Shown here: positions 7,354-16,257 of the stretch, piece after piece
Layout: each line of letters opens with the position of its first letter
Position numbering within the stretch: position 1 is the first letter of the stretch
Origin: Streptomyces parvus
GTDB taxonomy: Bacteria; Actinomycetota; Actinomycetes; Streptomycetales; Streptomycetaceae
DNA: 64,000 bases
Assembly (NCBI RefSeq): GCF_014648875.1
Contig: NZ_BMRY01000006.1
Span: forward strand, 310,001-374,000
Direction: 5' to 3'
Notes under the pieces: model-generated
The model's database searches: none
Seen by the model: only the letters and a program-made list of their open reading frames with translations
What the model was told of the DNA's origin: nothing
Position numbers and translations under genes: made by a program

Positions 7354-8685
7354 TCAGGAATGGTCGATGAACCGGTCGAGCACCCGCACGCCGAACTGCA
7401 GCCCGTCGACCGGGACCCGCTCGTCGACCCCGTGGAACATCCCGGCGAAGTCCAGCTCCGGCGGCAGCTTCAGCGGGGCGAAGCCGAAGCCCCGGATGCC
7501 CAGGTCGTCGAAGGACTTGGCGTCGGTGCCGGCCGAGAGCATGTACGGCACGGCCCGGGCGATCGGGTCCTCGGCGACCAGCGCGGTCTGCATCGCGTCG
7601 ACCAGGGCGCCGTCGAACGTGGTCTCCAGGGCCTTGTCCGCGTGCACGTCCTCGCGCCGGACGTTGGGGCCGAGGATCCGGTCCAGGTCGGCGAGGAACT
7701 CCTCCTCGTACCCCGGCAGATACCGGCCGTCGACATGGGCGGTCGCCTGGCCCGGGATGACGTTGACCTTGTAGCCGGCGCCGAGCTGGGTGGGGTTGGC
7801 GGTGTTCTGGAGGGAGGCGCCGATGAGCTTGGCGATACCGCCCAACTTGGCGAGCGTCTCGTCCATGTTCTCCGGGTCAAGCTCGGTGCCCAGCGCGTCG
7901 GAGAGCTCGTCCAGGAAGTGCCGCAGCGTCTTGGTGACCCGCACCGGGAACTTGTGCCGGCCCAGCCGCCCGACCGCCTCGGACAGCTCGGTGATGGCGT
8001 TGTCCTTGTGGATCATCGAGCCGTGTCCGGCGGTGCCGTCCACGGTCAGCTTCATCCAGTGCATGCCCTTCTGGGCGGTCTCCACCAGATACAGCCGCAG
8101 GTTCTCGTTGACGGTGAAGGAGAAGCCGCCGACCTCGCTGATCGCCTCGGTGACGCCCTCGAAGAGACCCGGGTGGTTGTCGACGAGGTAGCGGGCCCCG
8201 TACGTGCCGCCCGCCTCCTCGTCGGCGAGGAAGGCCAGCACGATGTCGCGCGGGGGCTTGCGGCCGCTGCGCATCCGCTCCCGTACGACCGCGAGGGTCA
8301 TCGCGTCCATGTCCTTCATGTCGACCGCGCCCCGGCCCCAGACGCAGCCGTCCGCGATCTCCCCGGAGAACGGGTCGTGCGTCCAGTCCGCCGCGTTGGC
8401 CGGGACGACGTCGGTGTGCCCGTGGATGAGGAGCGCCGGGCGGGAGGGGTCCTCGCCCTCGATCCGGGTGACGGTGGAGGCGCGCCCCTTGTGCGACTCG
8501 AAGATCTGCGGCTCCAGGCCGACCTCCGCGAGCTTCTCCGCGACGTACTCGGCGGCGAGCCGCTCGCCGGGGCCCGAGTGGTCGCCGTAGTTGCTGGTGT
8601 CGATCCGGATCAGGTCACGACAGAGGTCGACGACCTCCTGCTCGGCCCTGCCGGTGCCGGCCTTGCCCGTGCTGCTCTCGCTCAC
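7354..8685 (-). CDS. M20 family metallopeptidase (ArgE/DapE/ACY1 type)
   Basis: 443 residues from a GTG start (VSESSTGKAG) chosen because GGAAGGA sits seven bases upstream; the in-frame ATGs further upstream lack this. Metal-site motifs are all present: HGHTDVVPA, WGRGAVDMKD, the catalytic FLADEEAGG, and FHGVDERVP near the C-terminus. A dimerisation domain interrupts the catalytic fold in the middle. This cytoplasmic family hydrolyses N-acyl amino acids or small peptides; the substrate is not predictable. It is transcribed alone, with the tRNA gene divergent. Confidence 0.92.
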   Translation of the reverse strand: MSESSTGKAGTGRAEQEVVDLCRDLIRIDTSNYGDHSGPGERLAAEYVAEKLAEVGLEPQIFESHKGRASTVTRIEGEDPSRPALLIHGHTDVVPANAADWTHDPFSGEIADGCVWGRGAVDMKDMDAMTLAVVRERMRSGRKPPRDIVLAFLADEEAGGTYGARYLVDNHPGLFEGVTEAISEVGGFSFTVNENLRLYLVETAQKGMHWMKLTVDGTAGHGSMIHKDNAITELSEAVGRLGRHKFPVRVTKTLRHFLDELSDALGTELDPENMDETLAKLGGIAKLIGASLQNTANPTQLGAGYKVNVIPGQATAHVDGRYLPGYEEEFLADLDRILGPNVRREDVHADKALETTFDGALVDAMQTALVAEDPIARAVPYMLSAGTDAKSFDDLGIRGFGFAPLKLPPELDFAGMFHGVDERVPVDGLQFGVRVLDRFIDHS

Positions 8686-8868
8686 GCTGGTTCCTTCCGC
8701 GGTCGCTGTGGTGCTCCTTCTCATCCTCCCGCGCCCACGGCGTACGCCCAAGGCCGCACACCCCCCGTCACGCACCGTTCACAGCCATCGGGGCGTGATC
8801 GAGCACCCCCGAATGTTTGCTATGGTTTTCCACGTCGGAACGGGCACGGCCCGCGAGACAGACACCTT

Positions 8869-8956
8869 GTCCGGGTGGCGGAATGGCAGACGCGCTAGCT
8901 TGAGGTGCTAGTGCCCTTTATCGGGCGTGGGGGTTCAAGTCCCCCCTCGGACACCA
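8869..8956 (+). tRNA. tRNA-Leu (anticodon GAG)
   Basis: An 88-base tRNA including the encoded CCA end. The acceptor stem GTCCGGG pairs with CTCGGAC with one G-T wobble. The anticodon stem CTAGC/GCTAG encloses the loop TTGAGGT, giving anticodon GAG, which reads CUC and CUU. A long variable arm and the T-loop GTTCAAGTC are present, as expected of class II tRNA-Leu. A strong terminator follows. Confidence 0.95.
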
Positions 8957-8960
8957 GCAG

Positions 8961-8986
8961 GAGCCCCACTTCGGTGGGGCTCTTTT
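8961..8986 (+). terminator. Intrinsic terminator of tRNA-Leu
   Basis: GAGCCCCAC, the tetraloop TTCG, and GTGGGGCTC form a perfect nine-pair stem followed by TTTT. Confidence 0.92.
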
Positions 8987-9018
8987 GCGTCACCGGGCGA
9001 TCACGGAGAGGGGCGAGG

Positions 9019-9957
9019 ATGCGGGGTCGCAGGAAGCCGCCCGCCTCCCCGCTTCCCCAGCGGGACGGGATCGATGCGGTGCGGGTGCGGTTGCCGGAGG
9101 ATCGCGAGGGGCGGTGGGCGTCCGTCGGGGAGCATCTCGTCGACCGGTTCGGCGGGGCGATCGGGGCGGACCGGGTGGCCGGGATGCTGGACGCCGGGCG
9201 GTTCGTGGGGGCCGACGGGGTCGCCGTAGGGGGATCGGAGCCGTACGCCGCCGGGCGGTTCCTCTGGTTCCACCGGGACTTCGCGGCCGAGGAGCCGGTG
9301 CCCTTCCCGGTCCGCGTGGTGTACCGGGACGAGCGGATCGTGGTCGCGGACAAGCCGCACTTCCTGGCGACGATGCCCCGGGGGCGGCACATCGCCGAGA
9401 CCGCGGTGGCCCGACTGCGGCGGGAACTGGACCTGCCCGCCCTCCAGCCCGCCCACCGGCTGGACCGGCTGACGGCGGGGCTGGTGCTGTTCGTGGTGCG
9501 GCCTGGGGACCGGGGTGCGTACCAGACGTTGTTCCGGGACCGGCTGGTGCGGAAGGAGTACGGGGCGGTGGCCCCGTACGACCCCTCGGTGGCGCTCCCC
9601 CGGACCGTACGCAGCCGGATCGTCAAGGAGCGCGGGGTGCTGGCCGCCCGGGAGGAGCCGGGCGAGGCGAACAGCGAGAGTCGTGTGGAGCTGGTGGAGC
9701 GGAGAGGGGCGCTGGGGCGGTACCGGCTGGTGCCCGCCACCGGGCGTACGCATCAGCTGCGGGTCCATATGAACGCCCTGGGGCTGCCAATCGTCCACGA
9801 TCCGCTGTATCCGGTGGTGGAGCCGGAGGGAGCGGTGGATGACTGGGAACGGCCGTTGCAGTTGCTGGCACGGGTGCTGGAGTTCACCGATCCGGTCGGC
9901 GGGGAGCCGCGTCGCTTCGAGAGTGCGCTGCGGCTCTCCGCCTGGCCGGAGGCGTAA
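9019..9957 (+). CDS. RluA-family RNA pseudouridine synthase
   Basis: 312 residues. The catalytic motif is HRLDRLTAGLVLFV (around residue 147), with the active-site Asp that attacks uridine. Other family blocks are IVVADKPHFLATMPRG and ATGRTHQLRVHMNALGLPI with PLYP near the end. It isomerises uridines in rRNA or tRNA; the exact target site is unknown. The ATG at 9019 has GGAGAGGGGCGAGG upstream. The gene is convergent with the mycothiol/formaldehyde genes and stops 12 bases from them. Confidence 0.9.
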   Translation: MRGRRKPPASPLPQRDGIDAVRVRLPEDREGRWASVGEHLVDRFGGAIGADRVAGMLDAGRFVGADGVAVGGSEPYAAGRFLWFHRDFAAEEPVPFPVRVVYRDERIVVADKPHFLATMPRGRHIAETAVARLRRELDLPALQPAHRLDRLTAGLVLFVVRPGDRGAYQTLFRDRLVRKEYGAVAPYDPSVALPRTVRSRIVKERGVLAAREEPGEANSESRVELVERRGALGRYRLVPATGRTHQLRVHMNALGLPIVHDPLYPVVEPEGAVDDWERPLQLLARVLEFTDPVGGEPRRFESALRLSAWPEA

Positions 9958-9968
9958 GGCGTACGCGT

Positions 9969-10598
9969 TCAGTGGCCGCGCTTGATCCACTCGTCGAGCT
10001 GCGGGGCCTCCGCGCCGATGGTGGTGGGGTCGCCGTGGCCGGTGCGGACCTTGGTGTCGCCGGGGAGGGTGAGCAGCCGGTCCCGGATCGAGTCGATGAT
10101 CGTGGGGAACGACGAGAAGGAACGGCCGGTGGCGCCGGGGCCGCCCTGGAAGAGGGTGTCGCCGGTGAAGACGGTGCCCAGCTCGGGGGCGTACAGGCAG
10201 ACCGCGCCGGGGGCGTGGCCCGGGGTGTGCAGGACCGTGAGCGTGGTGCCCGCCACGGTGAGTTCCTGGCCGTCGGTGAGGGCGCCGTCGGGGGTGTGCT
10301 CCGGGTGGGTGTGGAGCCAGAGCGGCAGGTCGTCCGGGTGGAGCAGGATCGGGGCGCCGGTGGCCGCGGCGAGGGCGGGGGCGGCGTCGATGTGGTCGTT
10401 GTGCGCGTGGGTGCAGACGATGGCGCGCAGCGTACGGCCGGCGAGGGCGGTCTCGATGGCGGCGGCGTCGTGGGCGGCGTCGATGACGATCGCCTCGGTG
10501 TCGTCGCCGACGATCCAGACGTTGTTGTCGACCTCCCACTCGCCGCCGTCGAGGGCGAAGGTGCCGGAGGTGACCAGGTGGTCGATGCGGGCGGTCAT
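9969..10598 (-). CDS. Metallo-beta-lactamase fold hydrolase next to mycothiol dehydrogenase
   Basis: 209 residues. The metal site is complete: THAHNDHID (HxHxDH), TPGHAPGAV, FTGDTLF and a final TGHGDPT, as in glyoxalase II-type hydrolases. Its ATG overlaps the stop of the upstream dehydrogenase gene by one base (TGATG), so they are co-translated. In actinobacteria this pairing suggests hydrolysis of the S-formylmycothiol made by the dehydrogenase, releasing formate and mycothiol. That role is inferred from context, not shown by the sequence. Confidence 0.9.
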   Translation of the reverse strand: MTARIDHLVTSGTFALDGGEWEVDNNVWIVGDDTEAIVIDAAHDAAAIETALAGRTLRAIVCTHAHNDHIDAAPALAAATGAPILLHPDDLPLWLHTHPEHTPDGALTDGQELTVAGTTLTVLHTPGHAPGAVCLYAPELGTVFTGDTLFQGGPGATGRSFSSFPTIIDSIRDRLLTLPGDTKVRTGHGDPTTIGAEAPQLDEWIKRGH

Positions 10599-11683
10599 CA
10601 GAAGACCACCACCGAGCGGAGGACGTCGCCGTCGTGCATGCGGGCGAAGGCCTGCTCGATGTCGCCGAGTCCGATGGTCTCGGTGACGAAGGCGGCGAGG
10701 TCGAGGCGGCCCTGCTGGTGGAGGTCGACGAGCATCGGGAAGTCGCGGGAGGGCAGGCAGTCGCCGTACCAGGAGGACTTGAGGGAGCCGCCGCGGCCGA
10801 AGACGTCCAGGAGCGGCAGTTCGAGCTTCATGTCGGGGGTGGGGACGCCGACGAGGACGACCGTTCCGGCGAGGTCGCGGGCGTAGAAGGCCTGTTCGTA
10901 CGTCTCCGGGCGGCCGACGGCCTCGATGACGACGTCGGCGCCGTTGCCGTCGGTGAGGGCGCGGATCGCCTCGACGGGGTCGGTGGTGCGGGAGTTGACG
11001 GTGTGGGTGGCGCCCATCTTCTTCGCCGTCTCCAGCTTGCGGTCGTCGATGTCGACCGCGATGATCTTCGCCGCGCCGGCCAGCCGGGATCCGGCGACGG
11101 CCGCGTCGCCGACACCGCCGCAGCCGATGACGGCGACGGAGTCGCCGCGGCCGACCTGGCCGGTGTTGATGGCGGCGCCGATGCCCGCCATGACCCCGCA
11201 GCCGAGCAGTCCGGCGACCTCCGGGGCGACCTCGGGGTCGACCTTGGTGCACTGGCCGGAGGCGACGAGGGTCTTCTCGGCGAACGCGCCGATGCCGAGG
11301 GCGGGCGACAGCTCGGTGCCGTCGAGCAGCGTCATCTTCTGCTTGGCGTTGTGGGTGTCGAAGCAGTACCAGGGGCGGCCGCGCAGACAGGCGCGGCACT
11401 GGCCGCACACGGCACGCCAGTTGAGGACGACGAAGTCGCCGGGGGCGACGTCCGTGACGCCCTCGCCGACCGACTCCACGACACCCGCCGCCTCATGGCC
11501 GAGGAGGAAGGGAAACTCGTCGTTGATGCCGCCCTGCTTGTAGTGCAGGTCGGTGTGGCAGACGCCGCACGCCTGGATCTTCACGACCGCCTCGCCGGGG
11601 CCGGGGTCCGGGATCACGATCGTCTCGACCCTGACCGGCTCGTTCCTGCCCGGTGCGATGACCGCTTGCACCTGCTGTGCCAT
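10598..11683 (-). CDS. mscR: S-(hydroxymethyl)mycothiol dehydrogenase
   Basis: 361-residue class III zinc alcohol dehydrogenase. The catalytic zinc site lies in CGVCHTDLHYKQG and GHEAAGVVESVG. The structural zinc cysteines are in CGQCRACLRGRPWYC. The NAD site is VIGCGGVGDAAV followed by the acidic IIAVDIDDRK. The protein matches the NAD/mycothiol-dependent formaldehyde dehydrogenase group, which oxidises the formaldehyde-mycothiol adduct and can reduce S-nitrosomycothiol. It is first in a two-gene operon with the metallo-hydrolase. The symbol follows mycobacterial usage. Confidence 0.92.
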   Translation of the reverse strand: MAQQVQAVIAPGRNEPVRVETIVIPDPGPGEAVVKIQACGVCHTDLHYKQGGINDEFPFLLGHEAAGVVESVGEGVTDVAPGDFVVLNWRAVCGQCRACLRGRPWYCFDTHNAKQKMTLLDGTELSPALGIGAFAEKTLVASGQCTKVDPEVAPEVAGLLGCGVMAGIGAAINTGQVGRGDSVAVIGCGGVGDAAVAGSRLAGAAKIIAVDIDDRKLETAKKMGATHTVNSRTTDPVEAIRALTDGNGADVVIEAVGRPETYEQAFYARDLAGTVVLVGVPTPDMKLELPLLDVFGRGGSLKSSWYGDCLPSRDFPMLVDLHQQGRLDLAAFVTETIGLGDIEQAFARMHDGDVLRSVVVF

Positions 11684-11753
11684 AACCGTGCTCTCCCTGC
11701 TCCCGCGCTTCGCGAAGATCGATCGCGGACCACCGTACGCCTTGGGAGACCCG

Positions 11754-12455
11754 CTACGGAGCGAGGACGTCCAGTTCGTGCAGGGCGCCGACCGCGATCT
11801 CCTTGGTGATCCGTTCGGCGGCCTCCGGGTCGCCCTCGCGGACCGCCTCGGCGAGCCGGACGTGCAGGGTGACGGCGGCCGGGTCGGGGTCCTCGAACAT
11901 CACCTGGTGGTGGGTGCGGCCCGCGAGGACCTCGGCGACGACGTCCCCGAGGCGGGCGAACATCTCGTTGCCGGAGGCGTTGAGGACGATGCGGTGGAAG
12001 GCGATGTCGTGTTCGAGGTAGCCCTCCAGCTGCTGGCCGCGCGAGGTGGCGACCATGCCGAGGGCGCGTTCGGTGAGCTCGGCGCACTGTTCGGCGGTGG
12101 CGTGGCGGGCGGCGAGAGAGGCGGCGACCGGTTCGATCGCGGAGCGCAGGACCGTGAGGGAGCGCAGCTGGCGGGGGCGGTCGGCGCCGGCCAGGCGCCA
12201 GCGGATGACCTGGGGGTCGTAGACGTTCCAGGTCTCGGTGGGGCGGACCGTCACGCCGACGCGGCGGCGGGACTCGACCAGGTGCATCGATTCCAGGACC
12301 CGGATGACTTCGCGGATCACCGTGCGGGAGACGTCGAAGCGCTGGGCGAGCTCGTCGGTGCGCAGCACGCTGCCGGGCGGGCACTGGCCGGAGGAGATCT
12401 CCAGACCCAGGGTGTCCAGCACATGTGTATGCAGCCCCTGGCTCTGTGTGGTCAT
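11754..12455 (-). CDS. gntR: FadR-subfamily GntR regulator, probable gluconate repressor
   Basis: 233 residues. An N-terminal winged helix (about 10-75) contains RTDELAQRFDVSRTVIREVIRVLES. An all-helical FCD ligand domain (about 95-225) contains metal-site residues typical of the subfamily in EHDIAFHRIVLNASGN and LHVRLAEAVREGD. It is divergent from the gluconokinase/gluconate permease operon, with 104 bases between that hold two inverted repeats. Repression relieved by gluconate or 6-phosphogluconate is the expected mode; the ligand is inferred. Confidence 0.87.
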   Translation of the reverse strand: MTTQSQGLHTHVLDTLGLEISSGQCPPGSVLRTDELAQRFDVSRTVIREVIRVLESMHLVESRRRVGVTVRPTETWNVYDPQVIRWRLAGADRPRQLRSLTVLRSAIEPVAASLAARHATAEQCAELTERALGMVATSRGQQLEGYLEHDIAFHRIVLNASGNEMFARLGDVVAEVLAGRTHHQVMFEDPDPAAVTLHVRLAEAVREGDPEAAERITKEIAVGALHELDVLAP

Positions 12456-12490
12456 GGGTCAAGCCTACGGGGCGGGCCGACGGAATAATA

Positions 12491-12530
12491 AGTACGACGT
12501 TTACGTCACAGCCTCTTGAATAAGTCGTAC
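12491..12530. promoter_or_regulatory. Candidate operators in the gluconate divergent promoter region
   Basis: Two kinds of symmetry overlap here. GACGT-TT-ACGTC at 12496-12507 is a perfect palindrome. GTACGAC at 12492-12498 is the inverse of GTCGTAC at 12524-12530, and both sit after the context AATAAG. The spacing between centres of the outer repeats is about three helical turns. The regulator gene and gntK diverge from this region. Confidence 0.5.
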
Positions 12531-12559
12531 CTAATGGGTTTCAGTAGCGCGACGGACCG

Positions 12560-13114
12560 ATGTCGAAGAAGACAGCGAGACACCCCATGAGCACCGCACC
12601 CCGCATGAGCACCCCCCACGTCGTCGTGGTGATGGGCGTGGCAGGAACCGGCAAGACCACGATCGGTCCCCTGCTCGCCGCCGAACTCGGCGTTCCGTAC
12701 GCCGAGGGCGACGACTTCCATCCCCCGGCGAACATCGCCAAGATGTCGGCCGGCACCCCCCTGGACGACGACGACCGGTGGCCCTGGCTGGACGCCATCG
12801 GCGCGTGGGCGCACGGGCAAGCGGGGCTCGGCGGGGTCGTCTCCAGCTCGGCGCTCAAGCGGGTCTACCGGGACCGGCTGCGGGACGGGGCGCCGGACGC
12901 CCTCTTCCTGCATCTGACCGGTGACCGGGCGCTGATCGAGGAGCGGATGGCGGACCGCAAGGGCCACTTCATGCCCACCGCGCTCCTCGACTCGCAGTTC
13001 GCGACGCTCCAGCCACTCCAGGCCGACGAGGCCGGGGTGAGCGTCGACGTGTCCGGCACCCCTACGGAAATCACCCAGCGAGCCGTCGCCGCGCTGCGCC
13101 GGCTCGACAGTTAA
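12560..13114 (+). CDS. gntK: Gluconokinase
   Basis: 184 residues from the first ATG; alternative starts at 12587 and 12605 would remove a nonconserved leader, and the one at 12605 (MSTPHVVVVMGVAG) fits family length best. The P-loop is GVAGTGKTT. Substrate and lid regions EGDDFHPPANIAKMSAGTPL, and SSALKRVYRDRLR are standard for thermoresistant gluconokinase. It phosphorylates gluconate to 6-phosphogluconate for the pentose phosphate pathway. The permease gene follows 11 bases after the stop. Confidence 0.92.
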   Translation: MSKKTARHPMSTAPRMSTPHVVVVMGVAGTGKTTIGPLLAAELGVPYAEGDDFHPPANIAKMSAGTPLDDDDRWPWLDAIGAWAHGQAGLGGVVSSSALKRVYRDRLRDGAPDALFLHLTGDRALIEERMADRKGHFMPTALLDSQFATLQPLQADEAGVSVDVSGTPTEITQRAVAALRRLDS

Positions 13115-13125
13115 GGACCATCACC

Positions 13126-14523
13126 GTGACCAGTCTCAGCGTCGAGATGCTGGCAGCGGACGCCGCCGAACCGATCACCTCGGCAGGCAACGCTCAGTTG
13201 GGCATCGCCGTCCTGGCGGGTATCGCCGTCATCGTTCTCCTCATCACCAAGCTCAAGATGCACGCCTTCCTGGCGCTGACCATCGGTTCGCTGGCGCTCG
13301 GCTCGTTCGCCGGAGCCGCCCCGGCCGACACGATTCTCAGCTTCACCGCGGGCCTCGGCTCGACCGTCGCGGGCGTGGGCGTCCTGATCGCGCTCGGCGC
13401 GATCCTCGGCAAGCTGCTCGCCGACTCCGGCGGGGCCGACCAGGTCGTCGACACCATCCTGGCGAAGGCGAGCGGCCGGGCCATGCCCTGGGCGATGGTC
13501 CTGATCGCCTCGATCATCGGGCTGCCGCTGTTCTTCGAGGTCGGGATCGTGCTGATGATCCCGGTCGTGCTGCTCGTCGCCAAGCGCGGCAACTACTCCC
13601 TGATGCGGATCGGTATCCCCGCGCTCGCCGGGCTCTCGGTGATGCACGGACTGATCCCGCCGCACCCCGGCCCGCTGGTCGCGATCGACGCCCTGGACGC
13701 CAACCTCGGTGTGACGCTGGCGCTCGGTGTGCTGGTCGCCATCCCGACGGTGATCATCGCCGGCCCGGTCTTCTCCCGTTACGCCGCGCGCTGGGTGGAC
13801 ATCAAGCCGCCGGAGAACATGATCCCGCAGCGCCCCTCCGAGGACCTGGACCGCCGTCCGAGCTTCGGCGCGACGCTGGCGACGATCCTGCTGCCGGTCG
13901 TCCTGATGCTGCTGAACGCGCTCGTCGAGATCGTGGTCGACAACCCGGAGAACGGCCTCCAGAAGGTCACCATGGTCATCGGTTCGCCGCTGATCGCCCT
14001 GCTCGCGGCCGTCCTGGTCGGGATGTTCACGCTGGGCCGGGCCGCCGGGTTCACCAAGGACCGGCTGGCCGGCACCGTGGAGAAGTCCCTCGCCCCGATC
14101 GCCGGGATCCTGCTCATCGTCGGCGCCGGCGGCGGCTTCAAGCAGACGCTGATCGACGCCGGGGTGGGCCAGATGATCCTGGACTTCTCCGAGAACTGGT
14201 CGATCCCCGCCCTGCTGCTGGGCTGGCTGATCGCCGTCGCGATCCGCCTCGCCACCGGCTCGGCCACGGTCGCGACGATCTCGGCCGCCGGTCTGGTCGC
14301 CCCGCTGGCCGCCGACATGTCGACCTCGCACGCGGCGCTGCTGGTGCTGGCCGTCGGCGCCGGTTCGCTCTTCTTCAGCCATGTGAACGACGCCGGGTTC
14401 TGGCTGGTGAAGGAGTACTTCGGCATGAACGTCGGGCAGACGGTGAAGACCTGGTCCGTGATGGAGACGATCATCTCCGTGGTGGCCATGGCGTTCATCC
14501 TGCTGCTGTCGCTGTTGCTGTAG
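13126..14523 (+). CDS. gntP: Gluconate:H+ symporter, GntP family
   Basis: 465 residues with about 12 to 14 hydrophobic segments and no signal peptide. Recognisable blocks are PPHPGPLVAIDALDANLG, LLIVGAGGGFKQTLIDAGVG and SHVNDAGFWLVKEYFGM. GTG start preceded by AAGGACC. It imports gluconate, and the kinase encoded immediately upstream traps it. The gene ends before a strong hairpin at 14551. Confidence 0.93.
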   Translation: MTSLSVEMLAADAAEPITSAGNAQLGIAVLAGIAVIVLLITKLKMHAFLALTIGSLALGSFAGAAPADTILSFTAGLGSTVAGVGVLIALGAILGKLLADSGGADQVVDTILAKASGRAMPWAMVLIASIIGLPLFFEVGIVLMIPVVLLVAKRGNYSLMRIGIPALAGLSVMHGLIPPHPGPLVAIDALDANLGVTLALGVLVAIPTVIIAGPVFSRYAARWVDIKPPENMIPQRPSEDLDRRPSFGATLATILLPVVLMLLNALVEIVVDNPENGLQKVTMVIGSPLIALLAAVLVGMFTLGRAAGFTKDRLAGTVEKSLAPIAGILLIVGAGGGFKQTLIDAGVGQMILDFSENWSIPALLLGWLIAVAIRLATGSATVATISAAGLVAPLAADMSTSHAALLVLAVGAGSLFFSHVNDAGFWLVKEYFGMNVGQTVKTWSVMETIISVVAMAFILLLSLLL

Positions 14524-14550
14524 CCGGCTCCGTACGGCAGTGAACGACGG

Positions 14551-14585
14551 ACGCCCGCCCCGGTACGTCACCGGGGCGGGCGTTT
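14551..14585. terminator. Hairpin between gntP and the convergent permease gene
   Basis: ACGCCCGCCCCGGT pairs perfectly with ACCGGGGCGGGCGT around ACGTC, then TT. It serves the two convergent transcripts. Confidence 0.82.
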
Positions 14586-14629
14586 CGCGTGCGTGCGTCG
14601 CGCGTCCTCACGTCGCGCGTACGGGGACG

Positions 14630-16201
14630 TCAGCGGCGGGCCGACTTGCTCTCGGCCGCCTTCTCCAGCTGGAACGCCTCGTTGCCGAGGCCGATCCGGG
14701 CGTGCACCTCGGGCTTGGCCTTGCGCAGCACCGCCCCGTACACCAGGCCGCCGACGAGAGCGAGGATGATCACGCCGGGCAGCAGCCAGTTGAGGGCCGA
14801 GCCGGGTCCGGAGCCGACGAGGACGTCGAAGTCGCGGACGGTGAAGACGGCGATCGTCAGGAGCGCGAGCCCGGCGAGGGCGGAGGAGACCAGGCGCGGG
14901 GCCTGCGCACGGCCCGCGCCGCGCTTGACGAAGAAGGCGATGACGGCGAAGGAGGCGGCGGCCATCAGCAGGATGACGCCGAGCGCGCCGACGTTGCCCA
15001 TCCAGGTGAACAGCCGCAGGACGGGGGCGGTGGGGTCGCCGACCGGGTTGTCGTCGGTGAACGCGAACGCCGCGATGATCACGACGGAGACGGCGGACTG
15101 GAGCAGCGAACCGGTGCCGGGGGCGCCGCTCGCCCGGTTGGTGCGGCCGAAGCTCGCGGGCAGCAGGCCCTCGCGGCCCATCGCGAACGCGTAGCGGGCC
15201 ACGACGTTGTGGAAGCTGAGGAGCGCCGCGAACATCCCGGTGACGAAGAGGATGTGCAGCACGTCGGTGAAGGTGGAGCCGAGCCGCTCCTCGGTGAGGC
15301 CGAACAGCATGCCGGGGCCTTCCTTGAGGGAGGTGTCGGCGATGGAACCGGGTCCGGCGGCGACGGTCAGGGCCCAGGAGCTGATGGCCAGGAACAGTGC
15401 GGCGTAACCGACCGCGAGGAACATCACCCGGGAGACCACGATCTGCGGACGGCTGGTCTCCTCCGCGTACACCGGGGCCTGCTCGAAGCCGACGAACGCG
15501 GCGATGCAGAAGCAGAGCGCGGTGCCGAGCCCGGCGCCGGTGAGGGTCTCGGGGTTGAAGGCGTGCAGCGACAGGCCCTCGGGGCCCGGCTTGCTCACGG
15601 CGGCGATGTCGAAGATCACGACGAGGGCGCACTCGATGACGAGCAGGACGCCGAGCACCTTGGCGTTGAGGTCGATCTTCAGCCAGCCGAGGACACCGAC
15701 GACGGCCGCCGAGACCAGGGCCGATATCCACCACGCCAGCTCGATGTCGAGGTACGTGGCGAAGATGCCGGAGACCTCGAAGCCGAGGATCCCGTAGATG
15801 CCGACCTGCATCGCGCTGTACGCCACCAGCGCCACGAGCGACGCCCCGGCGCCGGCGGTCGGGCCGAGTCCCCGGGCGATGTACGCGTAGAACGCCCCGG
15901 CGTTGTGGACGTGCCGGCTCATCTCCGCGTAACCGACGCTGAACAGCATCAGGACGACGCCCAGGATGATGTAGAGCAGCGGCTGGCCGACGATGCCCAT
16001 CACGCCGAAGACCGTGGGCATCACCCCGGCGACCACCATCAGGGGGGCGCTGGCCGCGACCACCGAGAGCAGAAGGCCGGGGGTGCCGAGCCGGTCGGCA
16101 CGCAGGGCGCGTTCCTCGCCCTTGTAGGTGTTGATCCCGCCGGTATCGGCCGTCCCCCTGGTGGTGCCGGTCTCGCTGGAAAATGAACTGCCGGTCGACA
16201 T
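14630..16201 (-). CDS. APC family amino-acid permease
   Basis: 523 residues starting MSTGSSFSSETG. About 12 membrane helices follow a roughly 40-residue cytoplasmic leader. The family signature region APLMVVAGVMPTVFGVMG opens helix 1, and FVGFEQAPVYAEETSRPQ is the conserved block after helix 6 of actinobacterial APC transporters. Expected to import an amino acid or amine by proton symport; the substrate is unknown. The gene at 16258-17229 lies just upstream on the same strand, 56 bases away, and could be co-transcribed. Confidence 0.9.
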   Translation of the reverse strand: MSTGSSFSSETGTTRGTADTGGINTYKGEERALRADRLGTPGLLLSVVAASAPLMVVAGVMPTVFGVMGIVGQPLLYIILGVVLMLFSVGYAEMSRHVHNAGAFYAYIARGLGPTAGAGASLVALVAYSAMQVGIYGILGFEVSGIFATYLDIELAWWISALVSAAVVGVLGWLKIDLNAKVLGVLLVIECALVVIFDIAAVSKPGPEGLSLHAFNPETLTGAGLGTALCFCIAAFVGFEQAPVYAEETSRPQIVVSRVMFLAVGYAALFLAISSWALTVAAGPGSIADTSLKEGPGMLFGLTEERLGSTFTDVLHILFVTGMFAALLSFHNVVARYAFAMGREGLLPASFGRTNRASGAPGTGSLLQSAVSVVIIAAFAFTDDNPVGDPTAPVLRLFTWMGNVGALGVILLMAAASFAVIAFFVKRGAGRAQAPRLVSSALAGLALLTIAVFTVRDFDVLVGSGPGSALNWLLPGVIILALVGGLVYGAVLRKAKPEVHARIGLGNEAFQLEKAAESKSARR

Positions 16202-16257
16202 GGCGGGATGGGTCCCCTTCTCGTGGTTCCTGGTGGTGGGGTGGTGCCCTTCGTGCT

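Noticed and set aside
8869..8986. Integrated element at tRNA-Leu
   Set aside because: No integrase, no duplicated tRNA 3' end and no change in gene type around it; the terminator directly follows the tRNA.
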